A DNA stretch of 64,000 nt from the NCBI GenBank assembly GCA_963693365.1, contig CAVNZM010000009.1, positions 10,354,001 through 10,418,000 on the forward strand, written 5' to 3'. The position numbers and the translations under genes were made by a program. The notes beneath the pieces were generated by a model. That model ran no database searches. It was given only the letters and a program-made list of their open reading frames with translations, and was not told the origin of the DNA. This stretch comes from Amoebidium appalachense. Lineage: Eukaryota > Ichthyosporea. Positions within the stretch are counted from its first letter, which is position 1. Each line of letters begins with the position of its first letter. Positions 1 to 64,000 of this stretch are shown piece by piece.

Positions 1-62
<62 letters not shown>

Positions 63-770
63 GGGGGGGGGGGGGGGGGGGGGGGGAGCTGGTATGCACC
101 TGTGCCAAGTCTGGCCTGCAGCAGTCCAACGCAGCTATAGCCATGTACTCATACATATCCCATACTGGGGGGAGGGGGAGGGGGGTTGAGCCGTGTGAGG
201 GGGCGGGAGGGGGATGGTGAGAGGTGAAGAAGAAGAGGAGGGGGAGAGGGGGGAAGAGAGGGGGAAGGAGGAGACAGGTGGGTAGGGAGATGGTGGTGAG
301 ACGGGGAGGGGGGAGGGGAGGGGGGAAGGTGGTCAGTTTGATGTAGCAGTCAGATGAGGTTTAACGTGCAGATGTCGGGATAGCAAGGCCAGTGGATTGC
401 ATAGGAACTCGACCGAGTGAAACTAAAGATTCTATTAGTATGTCCTAAAGAAATTCAAGTTAGCACCCTTTTGATTAAGGAAGAATTAACTACACGAAAT
501 TCTTACATAGTAGGTATGTGCCTTATGCAGCTATTATTCCCTCGCCTCTCAACGCGGAGACATAATGGAGTGAATTTGTTAGATGGCACTGACTGGCCCT
601 TGCAGAAAGGTTAAAAAACCCTAAGGAAAAGGGAACTCCCTAGAAACAGACATGAAGCGTTCACAACTCAACAGGCAAGATGGGCAAATAAACATGGATC
701 CTGGTACGCAGGAAGTGGTAGAGCACCTACCAAGTAATCATGTGCTAGTTCCTGTCCAAAGTCAAAACAA

Positions 771-810
<40 letters not shown>

Positions 811-1300
811 GCACAACGACCACAAGGAAGAACGCCGTGCGATGCAACATGCCCCCCCTCCCCCCCCCCCCCCCCCCCCCCCCCCCCCTTCTCCTCCCCT
901 CCAAAAACACGCACCACCACCACTACCACACACACCTCCCCTTCCCCCCCCCCCCCCCCCCCCAAACACACACACACACACAATGCACCACCACACCTCT
1001 CTCCCTCCCCTCTCTACTCCCTCCCCACGCCCAAGCCCGCACCCAACCCTCCCTTTACCTCCGCATGCACTCAGAAAACTACCCGTCCTCCATTCCCCTT
1101 TCAAATCCCACACTCCATTCCCCAACCATAATATGACAAAAATAACGACGCTCCTGCTCTCTTTTGGAATCTCAAGGGTATCCCTCCCCCCCCCTTCTCC
1201 CCCCCCCCCCCACCTTCTCCCCCCTCCCCCTCCCCCTCCCCCCTTCTCCCCCTCCCCCCTCCCCCTTCTTCCCTCCCCCTCCCCCCCCCCCCCCAACCCA

Positions 1301-1357
<57 letters not shown>

Positions 1358-1360
1358 GAC

Positions 1361-1421
<61 letters not shown>

Positions 1422-1640
1422 CACACACAAATACTCACCTTGGTCACCAAACACACCCGGCTTCGTTTTCAGCAGTGTCTCGCCCAACCCCACCGCCTCC
1501 TCCCCCCTCCGCTCATCTGCCTTGCACCATTTCAACAGCTGTGTCTTTGCGTCTGCCATGTTTGGAATAACTGCCCGTGGCAAAGAGTTTTGCTATGCAA
1601 AAGGGGAACACAAGCTATTGTATGCTAAAATATATGTGTA
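1..1640. other. Repeat-rich flank, no gene recognised
   Basis: Starts inside a (GT)n run (1-57) followed by a G run. It then has a G/GA-rich stretch to ~330, a short unique stretch (350-770) with a 65-codon open frame that I do not recognise, an A36 run (774-809), C runs near 851-890 and 943-963, and (CA)n at about 1304-1430. It could be the edge of a neighbouring gene's intron. Confidence 0.6.
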
Positions 1641-1666
1641 GAAAGGGCTCTTTAGCTATATAGTGC

Positions 1667-1674
1667 TATAAAAA
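1667..1674 (+). promoter_or_regulatory. Possible TATA box of the PPR gene
   Basis: TATAAAAA lies about 480 bp upstream of the proposed ATG at 2151, with an inverted CCAAT motif (ATTGG) near 1748. The spacing implies a long 5' UTR or an unseen leader exon. Nothing else supports it. Confidence 0.25.
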
Positions 1675-2150
1675 GGTAAAAGGCTGGGCCGTAGGTGTCA
1701 GACATAGCAAACAGAGGCCCATGTATTACCGTAAGTACACGGCGCTGATTGGCCTAAACGGCATCATTACTACACTTGGTGACATACTGCGGAATAACTG
1801 ATAACATGCAAATTTGTTTGAATCCCCCTTTCAGAATTGCTAGTCGTTGCCTTAACCCCATAATGTGTAACTTACACTTGTTCCGGTGTTTCTCCATTGC
1901 TTTTCCGTAAACGATTCACAAGAGCACCGCACGGGCAGGTTGTCCGTGCCAGCCCCTCCAGCCTGCCCTTCCCATCTAGAAAACACCAGTGAAAAAAGCT
2001 TTAGTCACTTCACATCGTTAATGCACATTGTATAGCTATACACGTAGTTGAGCAGGGTTTATAGTTATGTCTTCACCTCTACCCCCCGTATAGAGGGGCC
2101 CACAGTTCATTACCCCCCCCGGCTGCCAGCCAGCCATCTAGCAACATGCA

Positions 2151-17414
<15,264 letters not shown>

Positions 17415-17796
17415 ACCGAAAAATTAACATGAAAGATTGTGAAAGTGGTTTGTTTTATGTTGGCTTGAACTTTTTGGGGATGTTTAGGTATGGGGCTGTA
17501 TCGGATGCTTTATTTTATGTGGAATGTATGTATACTTTGGGTGGCTAGGTGGTATCGATTGTAAGTTGTTGGTTTTCTTGGGCTTGATTTTTCTTTTGTT
17601 GTAAAATTCCGTATTTGTTCTTTCTTAAGTTGTTGATAGTACCGAATGTCAATCGCACTAACATAGATAGAGTAGGCCACATGAGCACATACACGCACAT
17701 AAACACAAAAACCCGTGCGTCTACACATACACGAACACATGCGCACACTTCACACAGGCACACTAGCACGCGGGCACATTCATACGCACATAAACA

Positions 17797-17885
<89 letters not shown>

Positions 17886-18473
17886 ACTTGGATACCACGA
17901 AACGAGCCAAGCACACGAATACTTCTCTCATAATACATTCAAGACCGTGTCCATATCGCAATTTTGGTACTACATGCACTGCGTGCAGATCGATCGATAA
18001 AGAAAACACGTGCAGAGCATGACGGGTGCATGTACTGGCGTGCACGATAATGTTCGAGAACAGACATGATCATATGCACGTGTATATACAAACGGGCTTG
18101 GGGCGAAAGCACATGCACACATGCGGATGCGCAAGCCACGAACATGTGTAAACACATAGTGTTGCTGGTACGCCGACGAGATCTGCTTAATTTAGGCATG
18201 TCACGTGTAAAACTAGTAACTATATGTGGCACACACAAAACATGTGTGCAATTACGCAAGCTACACAAGTTCACATTGCGACACACTAGAAACGCCTACT
18301 ATACATTGCCCGCTGCGTCAGGGGGTATAATCCTCTCCCCCTCCCCCCCCCCCCTTCCCCCCCACCCACACACACACCCACGCTGGCTGTTTCCAACCCC
18401 ACCCACCCCCATCTCGCCCCCATAACCCCCCCCCCCCCCACCTCCCCCCCCCCCCCCCCCCCCCCCCCCCCGG

Positions 18474-18567
<94 letters not shown>

Positions 18568-18826
18568 ACCAACACCACCACCACCACCACCACCATCACC
18601 GTGTCGATATTCCCACTTTCTAATAGTTTTATAACTAGAACTATGGGCATGTGTGCCATCATCTTATAATTAGGACGGTGCACTTGCAGACGTATACGTG
18701 CAGCCCCCCTGCAGCTGTTACGTGACCCATGCCACCATGGATATATTTGTTAGTGCAGTTGTTTGCTGTTGTTATCGCCATAACTAAGTCTAGAAACCCT
18801 TAAAAAAAAAATTAAATCAGCATTTG

Positions 18827-19345
18827 TTACTGGAACAATGTCTAGATGTAACTATAATACTGCATTACTAGCCTGGCGCACAACTCTAAAGCTAAGACCT
18901 ATTGCTATGAGCATCTCGAGCTCTGAGCTTGAGTAATTACTTCAAGTTCTGCACACGCACTGGCAGTCACTATATATTTTATGCATGGGCGACCGGGCAG
19001 AGCCATATACTGCAGTACTTTGATACTAACTTGGTATGATATTCATCCCCGAGTATGCTCGCGTGTACCCCACACAAAAATACACCACAACCACGGCACC
19101 GTACCCACCCACACTTTCACACTGAGGAGGCACCCCCCCTCCCCCCTCCCCCCCTCCCCCCTCCCCCCCCCCCCTCCCCCCCCCCCCCCCCCCCCCCCCC
19201 CCCACACACACACACCGGGAGGGAGGCCGGTACGTGGGAGTGGGGCCCACTGCCCCACGCGCACAATCAAACAAGCACACAAACATACACATACAGTCAC
19301 ACACGTGGACAGCATACACACTGGTGCACCCGATCATACAATTGC

Positions 19346-19380
<35 letters not shown>

Positions 19381-19903
19381 AGCGATCCCGGTTACTGGAA
19401 CAATGTCTAGATGTAACTATAATACTGCATTACTAGCCTGGCGCACAACTCTAGAGCTAAGACCTATTGCTATGAGCATCTCGAGCTCTGAGCTTGAGTA
19501 ATTACTTCAAGTTCTGCACACGCACTGGCAGTCACTATATATTTTATGCATGGGCGACCGGGCAGAGCCATATACTGCAGTACTTTGATACTAACTTGGT
19601 ATGATATTCATCCCCGAATATGCTCGCGTGTACCCCACACAAAAATACACCACAACCACGGCACCGTACCCACCCACACTTTCACACTGAGGAGGCACCC
19701 CCCCCCCCCTCCCCCCCCCCCCACACACACACACACCGGGAGGGAGGCCGGTACGTGGGAGTGGGGCCCACTGCCCCACGCGCACAATCAAACAAGCACA
19801 CAAACATACACATACAGTCACACACGTGGACAGCATACACACTGGTGCACCCGATCATACAATTGCAACCCTCCCCCCCCCCCCCCCCCCCCAGCGATCC
19901 CGG
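18827..19903 (+). repeat. Recent tandem duplication, two copies of ~0.5 kb
   Basis: Copy 1 is 18827-19391 and copy 2 is 19392-19903, both starting TTACTGGAACAATGTCTAGA and ending CAGCGATCCCGG. Outside the C tracts I see only isolated base changes, e.g. CTAAAGCT against CTAGAGCT. The length difference is mostly in the C tracts. Confidence 0.95.
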
Positions 19904-20070
19904 GCCCCCTCGCCTCCCAATAGCTCCCCTTCCCCCCTCTCATGCCTCTTTAACTGACCCTACACGCCCTTCCCCCCCCCCCCCCCCCCCCCCAAACACA
20001 CACTGCCCAGTCCCCTCCTCTCTCCCTCCCCCTGCCTCCCCTCCCCCACCTCCCCCATCCCCCCCCCCCC

Positions 20071-20105
<35 letters not shown>

Positions 20106-20257
20106 ACCACCACCATCGCCCCCACCACACACATGAACGGTACAAGCCTTTGGAGAATCTGATGCACTTCAGCGAGAAACACCAATGCTTGTGAAGGGTA
20201 GTACATCAGTGTTAACTAATGACACACACACGCACACACACACACACACACACACAT

Positions 20258-20290
<33 letters not shown>

Positions 20291-20395
20291 GACTGTTACA
20301 CCCACCTAGCAGCCGGGCACCTACCAATACACCACCACCAAGACCTTACAAATAATTGGCCACCACCTAAACTGTGACATTTTGACTTAAGCCAC

Positions 20396-20614
20396 TTGTT
20401 CACACACCAGTTTAAACGGTCATGTATCGCCAAATGTAGTTTGATAGACCACATAATACCGCAACACACACACGTCACATTCACAACAGACACCCAGAAA
20501 GACAGCCTACCTGTAAATTACAACATCCTTGATTTTATACTAAACACGTGTAACTACGACCTGTTTATTAGATGTATTGATTGGCTTGAGAAACACATCA
20601 CTACAAAATTCTAG
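20396..20614 (+). other. Unassigned AT-rich open frame (72 codons)
   Basis: The open frame ends NLDF-like as YNILDFILNTCNYDLFIRC, with more protein-like composition than the repeat-derived frames around it. It stops just before a (CA)n run. I recognise no family; it may be an exon, a decayed fragment or chance. Confidence 0.15.
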
Positions 20615-20620
20615 CGCACG

Positions 20621-20721
<101 letters not shown>

Positions 20722-20790
20722 CCAGCTGATACCGAGTGTCCCAGGGGAGCCCAGCCCTAAAAAAAAAAACAAAAAAAAACAAAAAAAAAA

Positions 20791-20980
20791 CGGGGAACCC
20801 CAACTAATTGATTTTTCTTAGTCTTTATGGTGTCTCGTAGAGAAAGTAAACCCTGATATATAGTCATCACCCGACATCTATGTACGTGATCATGATATAC
20901 CGCTGAGGGGATATTCCGAGCAAAACCCCCCCGTACCTGAGACTGGTCTCTCTTTGCCTCGAGTAAACAGCGTAAACCCC
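20791..20980 (+). repeat. ~190 bp dispersed repeat, copy 1, preceded by an A tract
   Basis: Starts CGGGGAACCCCAACTAATTG right after an A-rich run (20758-20790) and ends AACAGCGTAAACCCC. It is nearly identical to 47844-48038, apart from a few indels and a longer C run in the second copy. Read on the minus strand it ends in a T run, as Pol III transcripts do. Confidence 0.9.
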
Positions 20981-21218
20981 CTTGTTCAGTATTATTCACT
21001 TTAATAAGAAAACCACCGCCAGTGAAAATTTCATATCAGCACCATGAAATATAAATTTATCATAAACGAACCGAAGAAAATCAAAAAAATATCATCATGC
21101 AAAGGAGTATCTAAACGAATAATATCATACCGTCCATTATAAATATAAATCATTAATACCATCATACACATGTTCATCATACATACATATATAAATATCA
21201 GCAGGCACCCAGTGCCAT

Positions 21219-21506
21219 ATGTACCATGATACTGGATCAGAAATATACACCATAATTTATGACACCAAAAAAGTGGTTGATTTTGTGTTCAGTTGTAACA
21301 CTCAGACCTGGTGTATCATACGGTATTGTTGTGTTGACTACTTCATGATCCCCCAAATAGTTCAATATGCAGTAAGTTTATCGTATGAAAACAGCCAAAT
21401 TTCAAAGGAGAAGTTCACTGACCTTTGCCCAATCATCCGCACCAAATATCATCTTATGCGCCCCGTGTGTAGCCTAATTAGCACATATAAAAAAATTTTT
21501 TTTTAA
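21219..21506 (+). other. Unassigned AT-rich open frame (95 codons)
   Basis: Starts ATG at 21219 and encodes a Cys/Tyr/Ile-rich 95-residue frame (MYHDTGSEIYTIIYDTKKVV at the start). The setting is AT-rich and repeat-free. It is convergent with the ClpB-like gene, whose stop is ~140 bp away. No family recognised. Confidence 0.2.
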
Positions 21507-21645
21507 AAGGAATACCCCGATCCATAAAGAATAGATGACAGGGAAAAAAAGAAGGGAAAAAATCCAAACTCGCCACACACCAATCATATCACTGCCCTAC
21601 ACGCCATATTTGGTGCGCTTGCTAGGCTGCGACCCACCCTTCCCC

Positions 21646-23766
21646 TTAACCGTGAACACAAGTTTCCCATCCGCCGCCCCCCACCACAATCTCCGAATGA
21701 TCGGACACCACCCCCCTTAACAGCAATTTCGACATCTCCGTAACCACGTGTTTTTCCAAGTACCTCCGCAGGGGCCGTGCGCCATAATTGGGATCATACG
21801 CCTCGTCAATAATGTGCCTTAAAGCCGACGTTTCAAGCAAAACACTGATGTCGTTGTCTTTAAGGCGAGCGGCGACATTTTCCATCTGCAGACGAATGAC
21901 CCCCTCGAGGTCCTTCTTGCTCAAAGGGTCAAACACCACCATGTCATCGATTCGGTTCAGCAGTTCGGGCCGGAACGTGCGTCGGGCCGCCTCAATAACC
22001 TCCTCCTTGTTATGACCCACCAAAAGATACTCCGCGCCCACGTTTGACGTCATTATCACCACCGTGTTTGTGAAATCCACCGTACGACCCTGCCCATCTG
22101 TCAATCGCCCATCGTCGAGCAGTTGAAGTAGAACATTGAGCACCTGGGGGTGTGCCTTTTCCACCTCATCAAACAAAATGACGTTATACGGGCGCCGACG
22201 AACCGCTTCAGTGAGTTGCCCTCCCTCCTCGTGCCCAACGTACCCGGGGGGTGAACCGATGAGCCTGGCCACCGCATGTTGCTCCATGTACTCGCTCATG
22301 TCAATGCGCACCATGTGCTTGTCATCGTCAAAAAGCGACTGCGCCAATGCACACGCCAGCTCCGTCTTGCCCACACCCGTCGGCCCGAGGAAGAGGAACG
22401 ACCCGACGGGCTGACCGGGTCGGGCCAACCCGGCCCGTGAGCGCAAAATGGCCTGGGCCACGGCGTCAACAGCGGCGTTCTGGCCCACCACCCGCTTGTG
22501 CAACTCATCGCTCAGACGAAGGAGTTTCTCACGCTCAGTCTGGGACAAACGAGACACAGGGATACCCGTCCAGTTGCTAACCACCTCGTAAATCTGCTCC
22601 GGCCCGACGTTTTCTGTCAACATGCGCTCATCCGTGTCCATCTTGTTCTGCCGCTCGTTCTCCTCTCTTTCCAACTGCTGTAGGCGTGCCTCGAGTTCGG
22701 GTATTGCGTAGTAGCGCAGGTCCGCAACGGTGGACAAATCACGACCGCGCTCCGCCGATGCCAATTTGATGCGAAGTTGCTCGAGTTTCCCTTGCAGTTC
22801 TCTAATCTCGTCTACACGGCCCCTCTCCTGTTGGTACCGGATCTTTAAGGGGGCCAGTTGCTCCTCGATGCGTTGGATGTTTGCCTGCACGTCTTTAAGC
22901 CGATGTTTGCTCGCGTCGTCCTTCTCCTGCCCCAGCGCCGTTTTCTCAATCTCCAACTGCAACTTCTGCCGTTCCAACTTGTCGATAATCTCCGGCTGGC
23001 TGTCCAGTTGCACACGAACGTTGGCGCAGGCCTCATCCACCAAATCAATACTCTTGTCGGGTTGGAATCTACCGGTGATGTAACGTGATGATAGCTGTGC
23101 AGCCGTAACCAAAGCAGCATCGGCTATACGTACACCGTGGTGATGCTCGTATTTCTCCTTGAGACCACGCAAGATGGAGATGGTGTCAATGACAGAGGGC
23201 TCGCCCACGTACACCTGCTGGAAACGACGTTCGAACGCTGGATCCTTCTCAACGTATTTCTTGTATTCGCTGAGTGTGGTAGCACCGATGCATCTCAGTT
23301 TGCCGCGTGCAAGAAGTGGTTTGAGCAGATTGGCCGCGTCCATAGCCCCGTCCGTCTTTCCTGCCCCGAGCAACATGTGCATCTCATCTATAAATAGAAT
23401 AATCCCCCCGTCCGCCTCCTCCACCTGCTTGAGTACCCCCTTAAGTCTCTCCTCAAACTCACCGCGGTACTTTGCGCCCGCAATGAGAGCCCCTAGATCC
23501 AATGAGTACACCTTGCACTTGAGCGTCTGGGGGACATCTCCGGCGACAATGCGCTGTGCCAAACCCTCGACGATTGATGTTTTACCCACACCGGGCTCAC
23601 CGATGAGTACTGGGTTGTTTTTTGTGCGGCGGGCAAGCACACGAATAACATGGCGGATTTCCTCATCTCTGCCTATCACTGGGTCTAACTTGCCCTCCTC
23701 GGCCCGCGCACAGAGGTCTTGTGCGTAAAGCTCGAGGGGTGATGTACTGTTCTGGTCTGTTTCCAT
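21646..23766 (-). CDS. CLPB: ClpB/Hsp104-family disaggregase lacking the Clp-N domain
   Basis: An intronless 706-residue AAA+ protein. Its family uses ATP to thread and rescue aggregated proteins as a hexamer together with Hsp70. NBD1: Walker A GEPGVGKT at 56-63, pore loop [11 protein letters not shown] near 98-108, Walker [10 protein letters not shown] at 122-130, arginine fingers near 180-181. The coiled-coil middle domain spans ~255-385 with the family motif [14 protein letters not shown]2: Walker A GPTGVGKT at 461-468, pore loop GYVGHEEGG at 508-516, Walker [13 protein letters not shown] at 529-540, sensor-2 GARPLRR at 662-668. All key residues are present. The ~150-residue Clp-N domain is absent, as in yeast mitochondrial Hsp78, and no acidic Hsp104 tail is seen. 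I chose Met at 23766 because the longer frame (from 23892) begins at the TATA box. Compartment undecided. Confidence 0.95.
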   Translation of the reverse strand: METDQNSTSPLELYAQDLCARAEEGKLDPVIGRDEEIRHVIRVLARRTKNNPVLIGEPGVGKTSIVEGLAQRIVAGDVPQTLKCKVYSLDLGALIAGAKYRGEFEERLKGVLKQVEEADGGIILFIDEMHMLLGAGKTDGAMDAANLLKPLLARGKLRCIGATTLSEYKKYVEKDPAFERRFQQVYVGEPSVIDTISILRGLKEKYEHHHGVRIADAALVTAAQLSSRYITGRFQPDKSIDLVDEACANVRVQLDSQPEIIDKLERQKLQLEIEKTALGQEKDDASKHRLKDVQANIQRIEEQLAPLKIRYQQERGRVDEIRELQGKLEQLRIKLASAERGRDLSTVADLRYYAIPELEARLQQLEREENERQNKMDTDERMLTENVGPEQIYEVVSNWTGIPVSRLSQTEREKLLRLSDELHKRVVGQNAAVDAVAQAILRSRAGLARPGQPVGSFLFLGPTGVGKTELACALAQSLFDDDKHMVRIDMSEYMEQHAVARLIGSPPGYVGHEEGGQLTEAVRRRPYNVILFDEVEKAHPQVLNVLLQLLDDGRLTDGQGRTVDFTNTVVIMTSNVGAEYLLVGHNKEEVIEAARRTFRPELLNRIDDMVVFDPLSKKDLEGVIRLQMENVAARLKDNDISVLLETSALRHIIDEAYDPNYGARPLRRYLEKHVVTEMSKLLLRGVVSDHSEIVVGGGGWETCVHG

Positions 23767-23877
23767 GTTGTGAAAAGAAAAAGAAACCAAAAACAACGGT
23801 TTTAAGTATTCAATAATGACATAATTAGAAGTGTGTGAAAGTTGAATGTGAACTCTCGCGGATGTGTGGGAGTGTCC

Positions 23878-23884
23878 ATATATA
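23878..23884 (-). promoter_or_regulatory. TATA box of the ClpB-like gene
   Basis: TATATAT on the minus strand, about 112 bp upstream of the chosen ATG, which leaves a 5' UTR of roughly 80 bp. Its position argues that the extended open frame upstream of 23766 is not translated. Confidence 0.5.
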
Positions 23885-23900
23885 CCTGACACCAGGATAA

Positions 23901-23908
23901 TGACGTCA
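23901..23908. promoter_or_regulatory. TGACGTCA palindrome (CRE/bZIP-type site)
   Basis: A perfect TGACGTCA between the heat-shock element and the TATA box of the ClpB-like gene. It matches the known ATF/CREB-type core; use in this organism is inferred. Confidence 0.35.
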
Positions 23909-23971
23909 CGATAGCAAATTAGAAATTATATTTTTAGCTAAATAAGGCAGGTAAAATCCGGAATTAGGGTT

Positions 23972-23981
23972 GGAATGTTCC
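23972..23981. promoter_or_regulatory. Heat-shock element upstream of the ClpB-like gene
   Basis: GGAATGTTCC is a perfect head-to-head nGAAnnTTCn pair, the HSF recognition unit, ~90 bp upstream of the TATA box. A third GAA lies 13-15 bp further left but not in 5-bp register. It fits heat induction of a disaggregase. Confidence 0.55.
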
Positions 23982-24697
23982 CGATTTGGGTAAGCGGCCC
24001 ATGAGGGTGAGCCTCCGTAAATCAGTGCACATATGTACAAGGCTTTAGGTTTCGGCTGTTTCCAGAAAGTAATATATAAGAAAGCGAAGTAATAAAAGCC
24101 TTCTTAAAGTATTTTGTCATACCGACAGCTATTTACAAGTAAATCGACAACACACAACTGAATCCGAGGGCCGCAACTCATCCTTGAAACAGGCTGACGA
24201 TTCCCGACTTTCCGACCGTCATCAGGTTTTTTAAAATAATGGCGCGAAGCTCTGACCAATCACAGGCATCTAGGTGTTTGCGCAGCGCATTCCAAGCTGG
24301 GCAGCTTTTCCAGCAGAACTGACACAGTCAACGTTAGAAAAGTCATATGTTAGAAATCGAAGATGTTAGAAACGAGCTATCAAGTTTTGGTTTTTATGTG
24401 TAAAATACAGTGTTAGTTAGCTTCCAAAACGTCTACGGGCTGTGAGAAAAATAGACTTTGGCCCACCTTTTAAGCTACGCTGCAGCCATTTCACCGAGGC
24501 AAGAACATGTGACAAGGCTAAAAACCCCATCCCACCAAGGACACACACGACACACGAAGTGACTTTTGTTATTTAGCCAAAAATGTTTTGATATCACTTC
24601 CAAGTACGCTGTTGGCCATTTAATTTAGAAACTATAGAATCTCTTTGACGAAATATCTGCATGTTGAGCTTAAGACGTTAGCACTTCGAGAGAAAGC

Positions 24698-24706
24698 ATA
24701 TATATA
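24698..24706 (+). promoter_or_regulatory. Possible TATA box of the coiled-coil/PHD gene
   Basis: ATATATATA lies 32-40 bp upstream of the ATG at 24738. If it is used, the 5' UTR is almost absent. Confidence 0.35.
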
Positions 24707-24737
24707 GCAGTTGAGAGGTAGCAGGAGAAACCAAAAG

Positions 24738-40180
<15,443 letters not shown>

Positions 40181-40957
40181 TTTATATTTGGTAGGAAAAT
40201 GGGCTATTTTTAATGTATCTACATCGTGGCCTGCACGTCATTTAATTTCCTCAATATTTTGCACCTTCATACCTCCCCTAAACTTCACATATCTTATCCA
40301 CATTTAAACGTGTAAGCCTAAATGTTTAGCTCAGTGTTGGCCACTAAATACCCACTTAACATACAACCATCTATGTTAATAATGTGTTTGTTTGTACCAA
40401 CAAATTGCATGCAACAACATGCATGCTATATCGTGTTTTGACTCATTAAACGAGTCCCACATTACGAACAAAAAAAAACATATGGGAATGCACGACTGTT
40501 ATTTAAACACCCCCGAGAGGTGTTCATGTAAAACTGTACATACACATCTAACACACCACACACAATCAAGTCAAAATGGTAAAGTGTCAAACCTGCAACC
40601 TATCAAAATTACCGCACCGATATCTACTAAATATCTCATTATTAAAATACCATATGATGCAAACCCCTATGGATGTAACTACAATATGCAGATGTCAATA
40701 TAAAGTGTCCCCACGGTGCGAATACTGGAATATGGAAATGAATATCTAGTGGCTATGCATAGACTCAGTGTATTACTTTGGCCAGAATATGGGGATAACC
40801 ATCCATAGTAGGTCAGAATATGAAGGTGAATATCCAGTAGCCATGTATATCGCCAGAGTTTGGTTGTATTCAGAATATGGCAATGAATACCTAATGCGTA
40901 TGATTGTATTCAGGATACGGACATGAATATCACTTATGTCTCCTGTGTATGGTGTAT
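40181..40957. other. Short AT-rich spacer between convergent genes
   Basis: 40181-40720 is unique AT-rich sequence with an unassigned 103-codon plus-strand frame (40392-40703). 40724-40957 is a degenerate tandem repeat that includes copies of the PLC terminal coding sequence. There is no microsatellite here. Confidence 0.6.

Positions 40958-40975
<18 letters not shown>
40724..40975 (+). repeat. Degenerate tandem repeat built on the PLC stop region
   Basis: A GAATATGGxxATGAATATC-like unit recurs at ~40733, 40785, 40818, 40871 and 40960. The version at 40785 (GAATATGGGGATAACCATCC) nearly equals the one at 40960 that encodes the last codons of the PLC gene (minus strand, VIPIF). Confidence 0.6.
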
Positions 40976-62971
<21,996 letters not shown>

Positions 62972-63197
62972 CTGGTTGGCTGGTGGGTCGGGGCCTGGGG
63001 AGTGAGGCGGTTAGGGGAGGGGGGAGAGGGGGGGGGGTTAGACTTCAGCATGAAGCATACCAAAAAGCAAGGCGGGAAAGAATATTCGTGTGCCTATTCC
63101 TTTTCGGGTATGCAAGGGGGATGGCGGAGAGGGGGGGGGCAGTTCTTTTCTTTTCAAGCATGCGCCGGGGGGGGGGGGGGGGGGGAGGGGGGGGGGG

Positions 63198-63231
<34 letters not shown>

Positions 63232-63487
63232 GAGCACAGAGGTGTAAAAGCCAAAAGCCTAAAAGTGCACGAGTGGAAGACGGCAGAGGTGGAACTGAAC
63301 TAAAACGGCTGCTTGTGTGCTAGTTTGTCAGAAGGGGGGGGGGGGGGGGGGAGGGGGGGGGGGGGGGGGGGAGTGGCAAAGAAAGGTGGTCGCAAAGTGC
63401 CAAAACCAACAATGTGTTAGAGTTTGGGGGAGACGGAGTAGGAGCGAAAGCGGGGAAGGGAAGAGGTGGGGGAGCAGGGGGGGGGGG

Positions 63488-64000
63488 TTTGAATGCGTCA
63501 TAAAGTACGAAGTACACAAGAACAACGGATAACACGATGCAGAATGCAAACCATATATAAAAAGTACGCATAATAAGCAGAGCCCATCCTCAGGGGGGGG
63601 CCACGTCATCCACAGTACCCGAGTTTCGACCCATTCACCTCGTTAACGAACCCCAACTCAGATACTGTTTAACTTGAACATGGGTGGGTCACCCGTCTTG
63701 ATCAGAGACGAGCAGGGTTACTTATGCAGGGAAGGGCAGTGAGAAAGGCCGGGGGTTAAAGTTGCAGCAGTAAGCAGAAGCAAGAAAAATATAGATAGGA
63801 ACTCAGGAGACGGGGCTTCTGGGAAGCTCCCCCGTCGCTACCTAAGTCGATACTTCCCTGGCTAACATACTATACCAGCTGAAAAGAATTAAGTCCCGAA
63901 GGCCGCAGAATTCGCAATCAGAGGGGAAAATAAGAGATTTGACCCACGCCGCAGGGTAGTAACACGCTTACTAGGGCGGAACTTTAACGTCTTCGAACGG
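63488..64000 (-). repeat. Dispersed poly-C-ended repeat, long copy cut by the window end
   Basis: Nearly identical to 59562-60074, including the hairpin with GACGGGGCTTC. The G run at 63479-63487 is its tail. Confidence 0.9.

Larger units (their letters stand above)
23767..24737. promoter_or_regulatory. Divergent intergenic promoter region
   Basis: About 970 bp between the ClpB-like ATG and the ATG of the next gene. It is free of microsatellites, unlike most of the window. It holds the HSE, TGACGTCA and TATA for the minus gene, a CCAAT motif near 24255, short TGTTAGAAA repeats (24333-24376) and the TATA box at 24698. Confidence 0.6.

Noticed and set aside
417-614. 65-codon frame near the left end
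   Set aside because: Short, no homologue recognised, no splice partners in phase with the PPR gene.
23767-23892. 42-codon N-terminal extension of the ClpB-like frame
   Set aside because: It begins at the TATA box and has no family similarity, so the Met at 23766 is preferred.

Overview
This is nuclear DNA of an intron-rich eukaryote. Four protein genes can be read by hand, all with GT-AG introns and standard codons. The introns and spacers are crowded with (CA)n/(GT)n microsatellites, C or G homopolymers and minisatellites. An interstitial run of plant/alga-type telomere repeat (TTTAGGG) at about 47.8 kb suggests an algal or other protist lineage, but nothing fixes the species.

Layout. 1-1640: repeat-rich flank with no convincing gene. 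2151-17414 (+): a 16-exon gene for a 1381-residue pentatricopeptide-repeat (PPR) protein with an organelle-type presequence; every exon joins in phase. 17415-21640: intergenic, with a recent ~0.5 kb tandem duplication and one copy of a ~190 bp dispersed repeat. 21646-23766 (-): a single-exon ClpB/Hsp104-family disaggregase without the usual N-terminal domain, with a heat-shock element and TATA box upstream. 23767-24737: divergent promoter region. 24738-40180 (+): a gene of small exons which, if the models at its 3' end are right, encodes a coiled-coil protein with three evenly spaced TQTD motifs and a C-terminal PHD finger. 40958-62971 (-, 5' end open): a 27-exon phosphoinositide-specific phospholipase C of delta type (PH, degenerate EF-hands, X, Y, C2) with a Pro/His-rich tail and a C-terminal four-cysteine zinc finger.

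Repeats. A dispersed element ending in a C homopolymer occurs at least 13 times, always in the sense direction of its host gene. A ~560 bp TTAA-flanked piggyBac-like MITE sits in a PLC intron. In introns that carry both kinds of tract, G/GT tracts tend to lie on the donor side and C/CA tracts on the acceptor side, so the two intron ends could pair in RNA. Fragments of exon ends are tandemly duplicated at two places.

The genes do not look like a pathway: an organelle RNA-binding protein, a chaperone, a possible chromatin/dynein-light-chain partner and a lipid-signalling enzyme. All exon coordinates come from reading splice signals and phase by eye, without transcripts.
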